Notes: generated from the sequence alone by a model not told the origin. Positions 37,066 through 47,376 are shown, counted from the first letter of the stretch. The stretch is DNA of 64,000 bases from a bacterium SCSIO 12643 (GCA_024398135.1 CP073750.1:3658001-3722000); one strand, 5' to 3'. Made by a program: numbers and translations.

Positions 37066-38652
37066 ATGAAAAAGTTTGCTCTAGTGTTCATGGTTTGTAT
37101 GTCAAATATGCTCTCAGCTTATACCCAGCCACAAAAAATTCAGTTAAGTAAGGATTATAATATTGAAAAGCAGAAGCCTCCTATGGTTATAAGTGAGGAT
37201 GAAAAAGGATTGGTTGCCTACCATACTTTTTTGAAAGATGAAAAGATCATTTTAGAATTGGGGTATTTAAACAATGAGTTTGAATGGGGTGAAAGTGTAA
37301 AGGTTAATTTAGAATCTAATTTTGATTCACCATCTATTGAGAATGTCATTTTTAAAGATGGTGAGTTTTTGATTTTTGTTTCAGAGTGGTTAATCAAAAA
37401 CCCGGATGAAGTAGTAAGCGCTAAAGATTTGAACGGTAGTAATATTGCGGTAAGTGTATTTAAGGTTAATTTAAAGACGGGTAAGAATTCGAAAATTACC
37501 GAGGTTTTGGCGTATGAATTCAAGTTTGAATCAGGTCTGTATGCTATGTTTCCTGAAATAGTGATATCAGATAACAAAGATTTTTTTTGCATTTCATATC
37601 AGGAGGTCAAATATAGAGAAAGCGCAAAAATTATCGGAGTGACAGTGAATTATGATATGGAAATTGTGAATCATTTTACTCATTTTGAAGAGCAGCGTGC
37701 TGTAATGGAGATGGAAATCTATGATGTAGATATATCTAATGCTGGAGCAGTATCATTTTTAGTAAGAAGTAGGTTTTCTCCAGTTCGGAGAATGAGAGAT
37801 GAGGATTATATATCTGTAGTTTATTTTGATGTAGAATCTGAGAAAGGTAAAAGGTTTGATGTGAAATTTGAGGATAAATCACTTTTTGTATCAGAGAAAG
37901 GATGTTTGAAAAACTTTGATGATAATGGAAATATTATTCTGGCAGGTACATATAGTCAAGGAACTAAATATCATCCTTTAGGTACTTTTTATGTCTTGGT
38001 TAATGTAGAAGAAAATACGATTGAATTCAAGCATCTGGGATCGTTTAGTCAACAAATCGTTTTGAGATGGTTTGATGACAATGAAAAGGCTAAACAAAAA
38101 GCTATAAAGAGTCTCGCTAAAAATAAAGGGGTCCCTTTACGTAAATTAGAAGCGGAAAAATGTATTCTAAATAAGGATGGGTCTTTAACGTTGGTTCTGA
38201 CACAAGAATATTCAGTTAACTATGGTGGTCTAGACAAAATCAACGGTAATTTGATTCTTGTAAAAATGTCTGCAGATGGAAGTGAAGTTCATTGGGAATA
38301 TCTGCTTAAAAAGACGCAGTCGTTTAATGTAAATGATGATTTTTCTGAGGCTGTTAAACCAAGTGTTGAGATTAATGATGACGGGGATTGTTTTGTAATT
38401 TACAATGAGGGAGATTATTTTGATGAAATTAATCTGGATGAGCCTGAAGAAAATGGTGAGCATTCAATTCCGAATTTGGTATTGGTTAAAATCAGTGCTT
38501 TAGGAAAAGAAGAGTTTAATGATGTGATATTGAAAAGTGAGGAGGAGGGTGTGATTTTTGATCCTGCTTCATTAAGGATGGTGGGGAATGAGAAGATTTA
38601 CTTTTGGGGTAAATATAGTAGTAATGGTGTGTTTGCAATTATAGATATATAA
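37066..38652 (+). CDS. Secreted protein of unknown function
   Basis: The 528-residue product has a signal peptide (MKKFALVFMVCMSNMLSAYT) and then a repetitive beta-rich sequence in which short strands alternate with acidic turns (DGEFLIFVSEW, DKDFFCISYQEVK-like, NILVLVKISALG-like). This suggests a beta-propeller fold. No T9SS sorting tail or catalytic motif is recognised. A box TACTTTCG at 37028-37035 differs from the -7 consensus at one position and is about 30 bases upstream. It is probably a single gene, followed immediately by the relic radical SAM fragment on the other strand. Confidence 0.7.
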   Translation: MKKFALVFMVCMSNMLSAYTQPQKIQLSKDYNIEKQKPPMVISEDEKGLVAYHTFLKDEKIILELGYLNNEFEWGESVKVNLESNFDSPSIENVIFKDGEFLIFVSEWLIKNPDEVVSAKDLNGSNIAVSVFKVNLKTGKNSKITEVLAYEFKFESGLYAMFPEIVISDNKDFFCISYQEVKYRESAKIIGVTVNYDMEIVNHFTHFEEQRAVMEMEIYDVDISNAGAVSFLVRSRFSPVRRMRDEDYISVVYFDVESEKGKRFDVKFEDKSLFVSEKGCLKNFDDNGNIILAGTYSQGTKYHPLGTFYVLVNVEENTIEFKHLGSFSQQIVLRWFDDNEKAKQKAIKSLAKNKGVPLRKLEAEKCILNKDGSLTLVLTQEYSVNYGGLDKINGNLILVKMSADGSEVHWEYLLKKTQSFNVNDDFSEAVKPSVEINDDGDCFVIYNEGDYFDEINLDEPEENGEHSIPNLVLVKISALGKEEFNDVILKSEEEGVIFDPASLRMVGNEKIYFWGKYSSNGVFAIIDI

Positions 38653-38657
38653 TAAAA

Positions 38658-38884
38658 TTAAAAACCACTACAGCGTCTGGAACATGCGGGGAATAAACCT
38701 TCACTTTCATTAAGTTCGTACGTAGTCTCCCTATGATGGGTGAGTTCCAACCGGGTTTTGTGCGAAGTTGCTTTCGAAATTCTTGCCCCCAACATCACGC
38801 ATTTTACAATGTAAATTAAATCCATTGTTGACACCCATGTAAATCCATTCCTGGGTAAAATAGTGATGTTGCTGATGTATTTTT
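38658..38884 (-). pseudogene. Internally deleted relic of a SPASM radical SAM gene
   Basis: Translating the minus strand gives EWIYMGVNNGFNLHCKMRD and FESNFAQNPVGTHPS, then a stop. These match DWMVLGVNNVCNLHCKMCD and LESNFAQNLVGSHPI of the intact gene at 31523-32602. In another frame just downstream comes GLFPACSRRCSGF and a stop at 38658, matching GLFSACSRCCSGF, the last residues of the same protein. About 280 codons between are missing. The cluster motif has lost two of its three Cys (to Phe and Arg), there is a frameshift, and stop codons lie upstream. This is a dead paralogue of the nearby gene. Confidence 0.85.
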
Positions 38885-38933
38885 ATTTACAGTTTTTAGT
38901 GTTCTAGTAATCAAAATCTAAAACTCGAGAAAT

Positions 38934-38960
38934 AAAAAAGGAGCCTATACAGCTCCTTTT
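38934..38960 (-). terminator. Terminator of the formate dehydrogenase operon
   Basis: AAAAGGAGC-CTATACA-GCTCCTTTT forms a stem, and the minus-strand exit reads TTTTTT. It lies just past the stop of the alpha-subunit gene. Confidence 0.75.
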
Positions 38961-38965
38961 CTAAT

Positions 38966-41704
38966 TTACTTTTCAATAAGTTCTCCAGCCTTACGCAGAT
39001 GCGTGTTTTTGGCTTTTCTGAAATTTACGGCAACTACTTTGTATTCCGGACATTTAGCTTCGCTATCATGCACGTCTCCGGTGAGGTTGTTCACCATAAT
39101 CTCTGGGAAATGGAATGTGGTACTTAACACTCCGGGTCTTACTGCATCTGTAACCGATGCACGAATGTCAACTTTTCCACGAGGGGATTCCACGCAGACC
39201 ATATCACCATCCGAAATACCTTTTTCAGCAGCATCCGCAGGATTCATTTGTAGTACATCTTCTGTATGGATCAATACATTATTGGTCCTTCTGGTCATTG
39301 CGCCACAGTTATAATGTTCTAAGTCTCTGTTTGTGGTAATGATATATGGATATTCCTTTTGGTGTTCTATGATTTCTTCAGACTCTCTCCAGTCAAAATA
39401 CGCCAGGTTTCCTTTACCATTCTTAAATTCAGAGGCATGAAGAATTTGTGTGTCTGTGCCGTCTTCCATGACCGGCCACTGCAATCCATTCTCGCCTAAT
39501 CTATCCCAGGTAATTCCTTTGAAGAATGGTACAATTTGATTGATTTCCTCCAGCATAGTTGCAGCATCATAATCCGGTTGGTCATATCCCATTCGGTTCA
39601 TGATATCCACAATGATTTGTCCATCTGCTTTTGCATTACCGATAGGCTCCACAACTTTTTGCACACGTTGAACTCTTCTTTCACCGTTGGTAAATGTACC
39701 ACTCTTTTCCAAGAATGAAGCACCCGGTAAAATGATATCTGCATGTTTTGCAGTTTCGGTCATAAACAACTCTTGTACAATAAGTAAGTCTAGGCTATTT
39801 AAAGCTTTAATTACCTTTTGTGTATTTGGATCAGTCTGTACCACATCCTCACCAATAATCCACATAGACTTTAATGAACCATCTAATGCAGCATCAAACA
39901 TTTCCGGAATTTTATATCCAACTTCCTGCGGAACAGATACTCCGTAAAAATCATGATACAATGCATTGATATCTGAATTTGTCACATCTAAATATCCGGC
40001 TCCCTGATGTGGTTGAACTCCCATATCGGCAGAACCCTGAACGTTATTTTGTCCACGTAAAGGATTTACCCCTACACCTGGGCGTCCAATATTTCCGGTA
40101 AGCATGGCTAAATCGGCAATTTGTTGCACTGTAAATGTTCCCTGCGAATGCTCGGTTACACCCAAACCATGGAAACTCATGGCATTTGATGCTGCGGCAT
40201 ATGCTAAAGCAGCTTCGCGAACCAGCTTTTGATCTACACCTGTTACACGCTCCATTTCATCTACATCTAATTGTAGAATACTTTTCTTAAAGTCTTCGTA
40301 ACCATTAGTCCTTTGCGCGATAAACGATGCATCTTCTTTGTTTTCCGAAAGAATGAAATACATCATCATATTAAGTAAAGCGACATTGGTCCCAGGGCGT
40401 AATGGTAGGTGATAAGTCGCATATTTAGCCAATTCCGTACGTCTTGGATCAATCACAATGGTGGTTTTATTCTTCATTGCGAATTGTTTCATTTTCGCTC
40501 CCGTAACCGGGTGACCACTATTTGGATTGGCACCAATTACCATAATACAATCGGTGATCTTTAGGTCTTCAATAGAATTAGTCGCTGCTCCGGTGCCAAA
40601 TGCACGTTGCATACCTAATGCGGTAGGAGAGTGACATACTCTGGCGCAACCATCAATATTGTTTGTACCAACAACTGCACGAATAAACTTCTGCATTAAG
40701 TAATTCTCTTCATTGGTACATCTTGCAGATGAAATTCCAGCAATTGCATCAGATCCAAATTCAGATTTGAGTTCTGTGAATTTGCCAGCTATCAGATCAT
40801 AAGCTTCATCCCATGTTGCTTCTTCAAATTCTCCATTACGTTTAATCAATGGAGTAGTTAATCGCTCCGGATGATTGTAAAATCCAAAGGCATATCGACC
40901 TTTTACACATGTATGGCCTTGATTAACTTCGGCATCAATTGGTGCCTGAATACTTTTTATTTCTCCATCCAGAGTTGAAACTTCCAGATTACAACCTACA
41001 CCACAATATGTACAAATGGTTCTTGTGGTTTCTTTGGTAGCCACACTCTTAGATTCGAATATATCCGATATTGCAGAGGTTGGACAAGCCTGCGCACAAG
41101 CCCCACAAGAAACACAATCAGAATCATTAAATGATTGATCCATTCCTTTGATAATGTGGTTGTCAAACCCACGACCGGCCATACTTAAGACCATTTGTCC
41201 CTGAATTTCATCACACGCTCTGACACAACGGTAACAGTTGATACATTTTGATAAATCAGAGGTCATATAAGGGTGAGACAGGTCTTTTGGTGTGTCTAAA
41301 TGATTCGCACCCTCCGGATATCTCACATCTCTTAAGCCTACTTCGGCAGCTACATCCTGAAGTTCGCAGTTTCCACTAACCTCACAGGTTAAACAAAGTA
41401 ATGGGTGATCTGAAATCACTAATTCTACAATGTTTTTACGAAGCTTTTGAATGTTTGGAGTATCCGGATAGATATGTAGTCCCTCAGAGATAGGAGTGTG
41501 GCAGGAAGCCATGGCTTTGGTTTTGCCATCTTTTTCTAAGGCTACGTCCACACTACACACTCTACAAGACCCGAATGGATCCAAATTTGGTGCATCACAT
41601 AATGTAGGAACAGGTTTTTCACCGATGTGGCGTTTCATAAACGCCAACATGGTTTCTCCTTCTTGAATTTCGTATGGTTGATTATTTATATATGCTACTT
41701 TCAT
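38966..41704 (-). CDS. fdhA: NAD-linked formate dehydrogenase alpha (molybdopterin) subunit
   Basis: The 912-residue catalytic subunit oxidises formate to CO2 with Mo/W-bis-MGD. It starts with a NuoG-like electron-entry module: a [2Fe-2S] domain (PTLCDAPNLDPFGSCRVCSV), a His-Cys cluster region (HPLLCLTCEVSGNCELQ) and two [4Fe-4S] ferredoxin motifs (CINCYRCVRAC; CVSCGACAQACP). The molybdopterin domain follows, with TICTYCGVGCNLEV and the active-site motif ARVCHSPT, where Cys357 takes the place of selenocysteine. This layout matches cytoplasmic FdsA-type enzymes. The beta-subunit gene lies 37 bp upstream on the same strand. No fdhD chaperone gene is in the window. Confidence 0.9.
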   Translation of the reverse strand: MKVAYINNQPYEIQEGETMLAFMKRHIGEKPVPTLCDAPNLDPFGSCRVCSVDVALEKDGKTKAMASCHTPISEGLHIYPDTPNIQKLRKNIVELVISDHPLLCLTCEVSGNCELQDVAAEVGLRDVRYPEGANHLDTPKDLSHPYMTSDLSKCINCYRCVRACDEIQGQMVLSMAGRGFDNHIIKGMDQSFNDSDCVSCGACAQACPTSAISDIFESKSVATKETTRTICTYCGVGCNLEVSTLDGEIKSIQAPIDAEVNQGHTCVKGRYAFGFYNHPERLTTPLIKRNGEFEEATWDEAYDLIAGKFTELKSEFGSDAIAGISSARCTNEENYLMQKFIRAVVGTNNIDGCARVCHSPTALGMQRAFGTGAATNSIEDLKITDCIMVIGANPNSGHPVTGAKMKQFAMKNKTTIVIDPRRTELAKYATYHLPLRPGTNVALLNMMMYFILSENKEDASFIAQRTNGYEDFKKSILQLDVDEMERVTGVDQKLVREAALAYAAASNAMSFHGLGVTEHSQGTFTVQQIADLAMLTGNIGRPGVGVNPLRGQNNVQGSADMGVQPHQGAGYLDVTNSDINALYHDFYGVSVPQEVGYKIPEMFDAALDGSLKSMWIIGEDVVQTDPNTQKVIKALNSLDLLIVQELFMTETAKHADIILPGASFLEKSGTFTNGERRVQRVQKVVEPIGNAKADGQIIVDIMNRMGYDQPDYDAATMLEEINQIVPFFKGITWDRLGENGLQWPVMEDGTDTQILHASEFKNGKGNLAYFDWRESEEIIEHQKEYPYIITTNRDLEHYNCGAMTRRTNNVLIHTEDVLQMNPADAAEKGISDGDMVCVESPRGKVDIRASVTDAVRPGVLSTTFHFPEIMVNNLTGDVHDSEAKCPEYKVVAVNFRKAKNTHLRKAGELIEK

Positions 41705-41741
41705 AATTTCCTAAAATTTAATTGAACCTCTCACGCTAAGA

Positions 41742-43400
41742 CTATTTATTGGTAAAATATTCTTTCAGTTCATCATCAAAGTACATGAGCGCATTTTTAA
41801 CCGGAAGTGGAAGACCTCCACCTAAAGCGCATAAAGAACCTTGCTGTAGCGTTTCTAATAAATCTGTAAATAATTCGTAATCAATTTTGTAATCTTCGGT
41901 TCTGGCTTTGTGAAGCAATTCTTCTCCTCGTTTAGAACCCAATCTACAGGGGAAACATTTACCACAACTTTCAAAGGAGGTGAATTCAAATAAATGTTCC
42001 AGATATTCAATCATTGGAAAAGATTCAGGAATACACACGATAGTGGCATGTCCGAGTAAGAATCCATTTTCAGCAAATGATTCAAAATCCAATGTTAGAT
42101 CGTCAATTTTAGTCACCGGAACCAGACCACCTAAAGGACCTCCGGTATGCATGGCTTTCACAGGCATTTTAAACCCACCACCCAGATCATCAATGATCGT
42201 GCGCAGTGGTGTACCCATTTCAACTTCATAAATTCCAGGCTTTACGAAGTGTCCGTCTAAAGAAACAAGCTTGGTTCCTTTTGATTTTTCCGTACCTAAT
42301 GAAGCGTAATGTGCACCGCTGGTTTCAAAGATGTGATAAAGTGCCGCCAGAGTTTCCACGTTGTTAACGACTGTTGGTTTACCAAATAAACCTTCTTGAG
42401 TAGGGTATGGCGGACGAATTCTAACTTCTGGTCTCTGTCCTTCAATAGAGGATAATAAAGCGGTTTCTTCTCCACAGATATAAGCACCTTGTGCTTTTAT
42501 AATTTTAAAATGAAAATCAAATCCGCTATCCAAAATATTATGGCCAATTAATCCCATTTTGGTCATTTCATCAATGGCATTCTGAATAATCACCGGAGAA
42601 TCCGGGTATTCTGCCCGGATATATAGGACACCCCAACTGGAACCAATGGCATAACCCGCGGTAATCATTCCAAACAATACCTGATAAGGTTGTTTTTCCA
42701 TTAAATATCTATCGGAATATGCTCCAGGATCGCCTTCATCAGCATTACATACTACATAACGGATATCGGAAGGGGTGTCTTTGGCACTTTTAAGTTTGAT
42801 TCCCATGGGGAATCCAGCGCCACCACGACCACGAACTTGAGAGGTTATGATTTCATTCAGACATTCATCCGGTGTCATGTCCAACACCTTGCCCAAAAGA
42901 CCTTTCAGATAATCCATCCCATCAAATGGTTTGGTTAATGCAGGCTCACAGCATGATTCAATGTGATAGGAGTCTTCATGAGGAATGGACTCTTCTTTTA
43001 CAATTTGCGCAATTTCATCCGCAGATTTGGCAGAGTAGTTTTGGCCATTATAATTGAAAGCACCATTTTCATGACATCGCCCTAAACAGGTCATATGTCC
43101 AATCTCATTGACATCCAGATGTTTTTCCAGTTCAGTTTGGACTTCATCCTGGGTTCCGGCACATAAACATGCCGACCCGTTACATACATAAGCTTTCTTC
43201 CCCTTATTCTCGGGTTTCATGAAATCATAAAATGTAGCGGTACCAAAAGTGTTCGCATCTCCTATTAAAAACTCTTTAGAAAGTTCCTTCAGTTTTTCTT
43301 TATCCGGAGTTCCGGTTTCTAAAGAGAGTTTTCCGAGCTTATCAAATAAGTTGTCTTCTAGGCCTTTACGAGCCGATAGATGTCGTAAGTTTTTTGACAT
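41742..43400 (-). CDS. fdhB: NAD-linked formate dehydrogenase beta subunit (fused NuoE/NuoF-like)
   Basis: The 552-residue diaphorase subunit passes electrons from formate to NAD+. The N-terminal part is a thioredoxin-like [2Fe-2S] domain of NuoE/FdsG type (VCNGSACLCAG near 70, then MTCLGRCHENG). A NuoF/FdsB core follows with GRGGAGFPMGIK, the FMN/NADH-site sequence CNADEGDPGAYSDR, GAYICGEETALLSS, and the [4Fe-4S] motif SCGKCFPCRLGSKRG near the C-terminus. The usual separate gamma subunit is therefore fused. It is the first gene of a two-gene operon with the alpha subunit. Confidence 0.9.
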   Translation of the reverse strand: MSKNLRHLSARKGLEDNLFDKLGKLSLETGTPDKEKLKELSKEFLIGDANTFGTATFYDFMKPENKGKKAYVCNGSACLCAGTQDEVQTELEKHLDVNEIGHMTCLGRCHENGAFNYNGQNYSAKSADEIAQIVKEESIPHEDSYHIESCCEPALTKPFDGMDYLKGLLGKVLDMTPDECLNEIITSQVRGRGGAGFPMGIKLKSAKDTPSDIRYVVCNADEGDPGAYSDRYLMEKQPYQVLFGMITAGYAIGSSWGVLYIRAEYPDSPVIIQNAIDEMTKMGLIGHNILDSGFDFHFKIIKAQGAYICGEETALLSSIEGQRPEVRIRPPYPTQEGLFGKPTVVNNVETLAALYHIFETSGAHYASLGTEKSKGTKLVSLDGHFVKPGIYEVEMGTPLRTIIDDLGGGFKMPVKAMHTGGPLGGLVPVTKIDDLTLDFESFAENGFLLGHATIVCIPESFPMIEYLEHLFEFTSFESCGKCFPCRLGSKRGEELLHKARTEDYKIDYELFTDLLETLQQGSLCALGGGLPLPVKNALMYFDDELKEYFTNK

Positions 43401-43570
43401 AAAAATCCTGTTTTTTGCGTCTCACAATATATCAAAAAAAATCGTTCAATCCTTATTTGGTCATAGTATTGTCAAATTTTTTTTCCACTGTAAATAGTAC
43501 TCCTGAATAAACATTTTTTTGGAGTTTTGGCCGGCTTTAAAAAAGCCTTAAAAAACTAATGAAATCTTAA

Positions 43571-45865
43571 ATGATAAAAAGAACAAATGCACAACCTCCG
43601 GTAAAATTTACGGGGCTTAAATCTGGAGAGATGGAATCTACAGCGGCTGGTGTTAAGGCCGTTACTTCTGCGGTAAAACATGTATTGGATGAAATGGCTT
43701 TACCGAGAGCTTTAAAGGTGTTAAATAAAATGAATCAAAAGAATGGTTTTGATTGTTCTGGTTGCGCCTGGCCTGATCCGGATGGACATCGTTCCGGACT
43801 TGGGGAATATTGTGAGAATGGGGCAAAAGCTATCGCAGAAGAGGCGACCACCAAAAAAGTAGATCCTGCATTCTTTGCAAAACATTCTGTGGAAGAAATA
43901 GGGAGTTGGTCCGATTATCAGATTGGTAAGTCGGGAAGGATTACTCATCCAATGGTTTTAAGAGCTGGAGATACCCATTATCAACCCATTGAATGGAAAG
44001 AAGCATTTGATCTGATAGGGAGTGAATTAAATCATCTGAATTCTCCAAATGAAGCGGTATTCTATACCTCCGGAAGAACCAGTAACGAAGCAGCTTACTT
44101 GTATCAACTTTTTGCACGTGAGTTTGGAACGAATAATTTACCGGATTGTTCGAATATGTGTCACGAATCCAGTGGTGCCGGTTTGATTGAGACTTTAGGT
44201 ATTGGAAAAGGGTCAGTGACTCTTGAAGATTTTAAACATGCTGAAGTGGTGATTGTGATGGGGCAAAACCCGGGAACAAATCACCCCAGAATGTTATCTG
44301 CTTTGGAGGATACCAAAAAGAATGGAGGTAAGATCATCTCTGTGAATCCTTTGATAGAGGCCGGGTTGATGAATTTTAAACATCCACAAAAACCGAAACA
44401 CTTATTAGGTAAAGGAGTTCAGCTTACGGATATTTTCTTACAGGTACGAATCAATAGTGATGTGGCCTTGTTAAAAGCTTTGATGATGCTATTACTAGAG
44501 GCGGAGGAAGAAAACAAAGGACAGGTATTAGATCAGGAATTTATATCACAAAAGACGAAAGGGTTTGAAGATTTAAAAGCCGATTTAGAAAAACAAGATT
44601 TTAACAATTTGGTTTCCCAAACCGGATTGGATGAAAGCCAAATTCGAGAAGCAGCCCAATTGCTGATTGAAAAGAAAAAGATCATTGTGTGTTGGGCTAT
44701 GGGGTTAACACAGCATAAAAATGGTGTTCATAACATTAGAGAAGTGGTTAATCTTCTTTTAATGAAAGGTAGTGTAGGTAAAAAAGGCGCAGGCACCTGT
44801 CCGGTACGTGGCCATAGTAATGTACAGGGAGATCGTACCATGGGAATTTGGGAAAAACCAAAAGCTGGATTTTTGGATAACCTACAACGTGAATTTCAAT
44901 TTGATCCCCCGAGAGCCCATGGTTTTGATGTTGTAGAGGCCATTGAAGCTATGCACCAAAACAAAGCCAAAGTATTTATTGGAATGGGAGGGAATTTCAT
45001 TTCAGCCACACCTGATACGGAGTTAACAGGAAAGGCTTTGAGACAATGTAATTTGACTGTTCAGGTTTCCACCAAATTAAACAGAAGTCATGTGGTACAT
45101 GGAAAAACGTCATTGATATTACCATGTATCACACGATCTGAAAGAGATCTGCAAAACGGAAAGGCGCAGTTTGTGAGTGTAGAAGATTCAATGGGTGTGG
45201 TGCATGGATCACAGGGAAATTTGAAACCATTGTCACAGCATTTGAAGAGTGAGCCGACCATTATCGCTGAAATAGCGCAGGCCACTTTAAAATCGAATAC
45301 AAAAACCGATTGGGGAAGTTTTAAAACCAATTATGACCTGATCCGAGATAAAATTGAAGCAACGATTCCTGGGTTTGATAATTTCAATACGCGTGTGCGT
45401 CAGTTGGGAGGTTTTTATTTACCAAACAACTCCAGAGCTGGAGACTTTACTCCAACACACACAGGTAAAGCTAATTTCACGGTAAATAAAGCTTCGGAAA
45501 TAAAGATTGCAGATGATGAGTTTTTGATGATGACCATTCGAACACATGATCAGTTCAATACCACCATCTATGGATTACATGACCGTTACAGAGGAATCTA
45601 TAACGAACGGAGAGTGATCTTGATGAACGCAAATGATATTGAAAAACAGGGTTTACAGGCGAATGACATTGTGGATATAATTTGTGAGGATGATAATGAA
45701 ATCCGCGTAGCAGAGAAGTTTATTGTTTATCCATATAATATTCCTGAAAAGTGTACGGCAACATACTTCCCTGAAGCCAATGTTTTAGTATCTTTAAAAA
45801 ATAAAGCGGAGATCAGTAATACTCCGGCATCTAAATCCATAATCGTGAAGCTCAGAAAGAGCTGA
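43571..45865 (+). CDS. FdhF/YdeP-family molybdopterin oxidoreductase
   Basis: The 764-residue enzyme has the YdeP-type N-terminus FDCSGCAWPDPDGHRSGLGE, so only part of the usual iron-sulfur motif is present. VFYTSGRTSNEAAYLYQLFAREF and SNMCHESSGAGL then mark the molybdopterin pocket, followed by VIVMGQNPGTNHPRML and a C-terminal MGD-binding beta domain (MTIRTHDQFNTTIYG). In E. coli YdeP is linked to acid resistance, and its substrate is unknown. It is divergent from the formate dehydrogenase operon across a 170-bp gap and is followed after 5 bp by the NAD(P)HX repair gene, so those two are probably cotranscribed. Confidence 0.88.
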   Translation: MIKRTNAQPPVKFTGLKSGEMESTAAGVKAVTSAVKHVLDEMALPRALKVLNKMNQKNGFDCSGCAWPDPDGHRSGLGEYCENGAKAIAEEATTKKVDPAFFAKHSVEEIGSWSDYQIGKSGRITHPMVLRAGDTHYQPIEWKEAFDLIGSELNHLNSPNEAVFYTSGRTSNEAAYLYQLFAREFGTNNLPDCSNMCHESSGAGLIETLGIGKGSVTLEDFKHAEVVIVMGQNPGTNHPRMLSALEDTKKNGGKIISVNPLIEAGLMNFKHPQKPKHLLGKGVQLTDIFLQVRINSDVALLKALMMLLLEAEEENKGQVLDQEFISQKTKGFEDLKADLEKQDFNNLVSQTGLDESQIREAAQLLIEKKKIIVCWAMGLTQHKNGVHNIREVVNLLLMKGSVGKKGAGTCPVRGHSNVQGDRTMGIWEKPKAGFLDNLQREFQFDPPRAHGFDVVEAIEAMHQNKAKVFIGMGGNFISATPDTELTGKALRQCNLTVQVSTKLNRSHVVHGKTSLILPCITRSERDLQNGKAQFVSVEDSMGVVHGSQGNLKPLSQHLKSEPTIIAEIAQATLKSNTKTDWGSFKTNYDLIRDKIEATIPGFDNFNTRVRQLGGFYLPNNSRAGDFTPTHTGKANFTVNKASEIKIADDEFLMMTIRTHDQFNTTIYGLHDRYRGIYNERRVILMNANDIEKQGLQANDIVDIICEDDNEIRVAEKFIVYPYNIPEKCTATYFPEANVLVSLKNKAEISNTPASKSIIVKLRKS

Positions 45866-45870
45866 TTGAC

Positions 45871-47376
45871 ATGAAAATATTCACAGCAAAACAAATTCGA
45901 AAGGCGGATCAGTTTACGATAGAGCATGAGCCTATCTCTTCATTGGATTTGATGGAAAGAGCAGCTACAAATGCTTTTCATTGGATTCAAAAGAAGTTCA
46001 ATACGCAAACGACTTTCAATGTGTTTTGCGGAATGGGGAATAATGGTGGTGATGGTTTGGTGATTGCACGATTGCTGAATGAGAGCGGATATCAGGTTTC
46101 CGTGTACGAAGTTAAACTTGGAAATAGGTATAGTGCGGATTATTTAGCCAATAAAAGCAGGCTACAACAGTTGGATATCCATATTCAGGTATTGGAATCT
46201 GAAGAAGCGTTTGGAAACATTGGAAATGCGCATGTAACCATTGATGCGATTCTTGGTTCCGGTTTGTCAAAACCAGTCGAAGGGTGGTGTGGGGCTTTGA
46301 TGGAGAAATTGAATCAAAGTGTTCAGCCTAAAATTGCGATTGATATTGCATCCGGTTTGTTTGCCGAGGATAATGATGAGAATAATGGGATAATCTTTCA
46401 ACCGGATTATACCTTGACTTTCGAATTTCCCAAGTTAGCGTTTATGTTCCCTGAGAATTATCAAAATGTCGGAGAACTCATCGTGATTCCAATTGGGATT
46501 AGTGAAGAGTTTGTTTTACACGAATCTACAGAGTATTTCACCATTGAAAAGTTTACGGCACAGTTGATTCATCAATCCGGTAGTAAGTTTGATTATAAAG
46601 GTGTCTATGGACATGCATTCATTGCAGCAGGTAGTTTAGGTAAAATGGGAGCTGCTGTGTTGGCATCAAAAGCCGCTTTGAAATCAGGTGCGGGTTGGGT
46701 GACGACACAGGTGCCGAAATGCGGTGTAGATATCTTGCAAACAGCTATTCCTGAGGTGATGGTTGTGCCGGATGCCCATGATGAATATCTGACTTCCCAT
46801 TCTCACTTAAATGATACGCAAACTTTAGGGATAGGCCCAGGAATAGGACAGGATAACGCGACTAAAATAGCTCTAAAAAATATTTTAGATGAAGCTAAAT
46901 CACCTGTTGTCATTGATGCAGACGCCTTAAATATCTGTGCAGAGGATGAATCAACACTTGGAACGATTCCCTCTAAATCTATTTTAACACCACACCTTGG
47001 AGAATGGAAAAGATTACACCCGAAACCATCCAGAGGCGCTTTTGAACGATTGCAACAGGCAAAAAAGTTTGCAATGACCCAAGATGTTTTTGTGATTTTA
47101 AAAGGCGCGCATACTGCGGTAATTTGTCCGGATGGAGAAGTGTTTTTTAATACGACCGGAAACCCGGGAATGGCGTCCGCAGGAAGTGGCGATGTGTTGA
47201 CCGGAATTTTAACCGGATTATTGGCACAAAAGTATGGCCCTAAACAAGCTGCTATTTTAGGGGTTTATATTCATGGACTTGCTGGAGATTTAGCCTTACA
47301 TACAGAGAGCAGAGAGAGTTTAACTGCAATGAATATTATAGACCATTTAGGGCAGGCTTTTAAAACTATTGCGTAA
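45871..47376 (+). CDS. nnr: Bifunctional NAD(P)HX epimerase / ADP-dependent dehydratase
   Basis: The 501-residue metabolite-repair enzyme restores hydrated NADH and NADPH. The N-terminal YjeF epimerase domain (about 1-215) has FCGMGNNGGDGLVIAR and AILGSGLSKPVEG. The C-terminal kinase-like dehydratase domain has AAGSLGKMGAAVLAS, GIGPGIGQDN, VIDADALN, LTPHLGEWKRL and the signature NPGMASAGSGDVLTGILTG. Length and two-domain order match E. coli Nnr. It follows the YdeP-type gene by 5 bp. Confidence 0.95.
   Translation: MKIFTAKQIRKADQFTIEHEPISSLDLMERAATNAFHWIQKKFNTQTTFNVFCGMGNNGGDGLVIARLLNESGYQVSVYEVKLGNRYSADYLANKSRLQQLDIHIQVLESEEAFGNIGNAHVTIDAILGSGLSKPVEGWCGALMEKLNQSVQPKIAIDIASGLFAEDNDENNGIIFQPDYTLTFEFPKLAFMFPENYQNVGELIVIPIGISEEFVLHESTEYFTIEKFTAQLIHQSGSKFDYKGVYGHAFIAAGSLGKMGAAVLASKAALKSGAGWVTTQVPKCGVDILQTAIPEVMVVPDAHDEYLTSHSHLNDTQTLGIGPGIGQDNATKIALKNILDEAKSPVVIDADALNICAEDESTLGTIPSKSILTPHLGEWKRLHPKPSRGAFERLQQAKKFAMTQDVFVILKGAHTAVICPDGEVFFNTTGNPGMASAGSGDVLTGILTGLLAQKYGPKQAAILGVYIHGLAGDLALHTESRESLTAMNIIDHLGQAFKTIA

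Noticed and set aside
40600-40660. Selenocysteine formate dehydrogenase
   Set aside because: The active-site codon is TGT (Cys357), not TGA.
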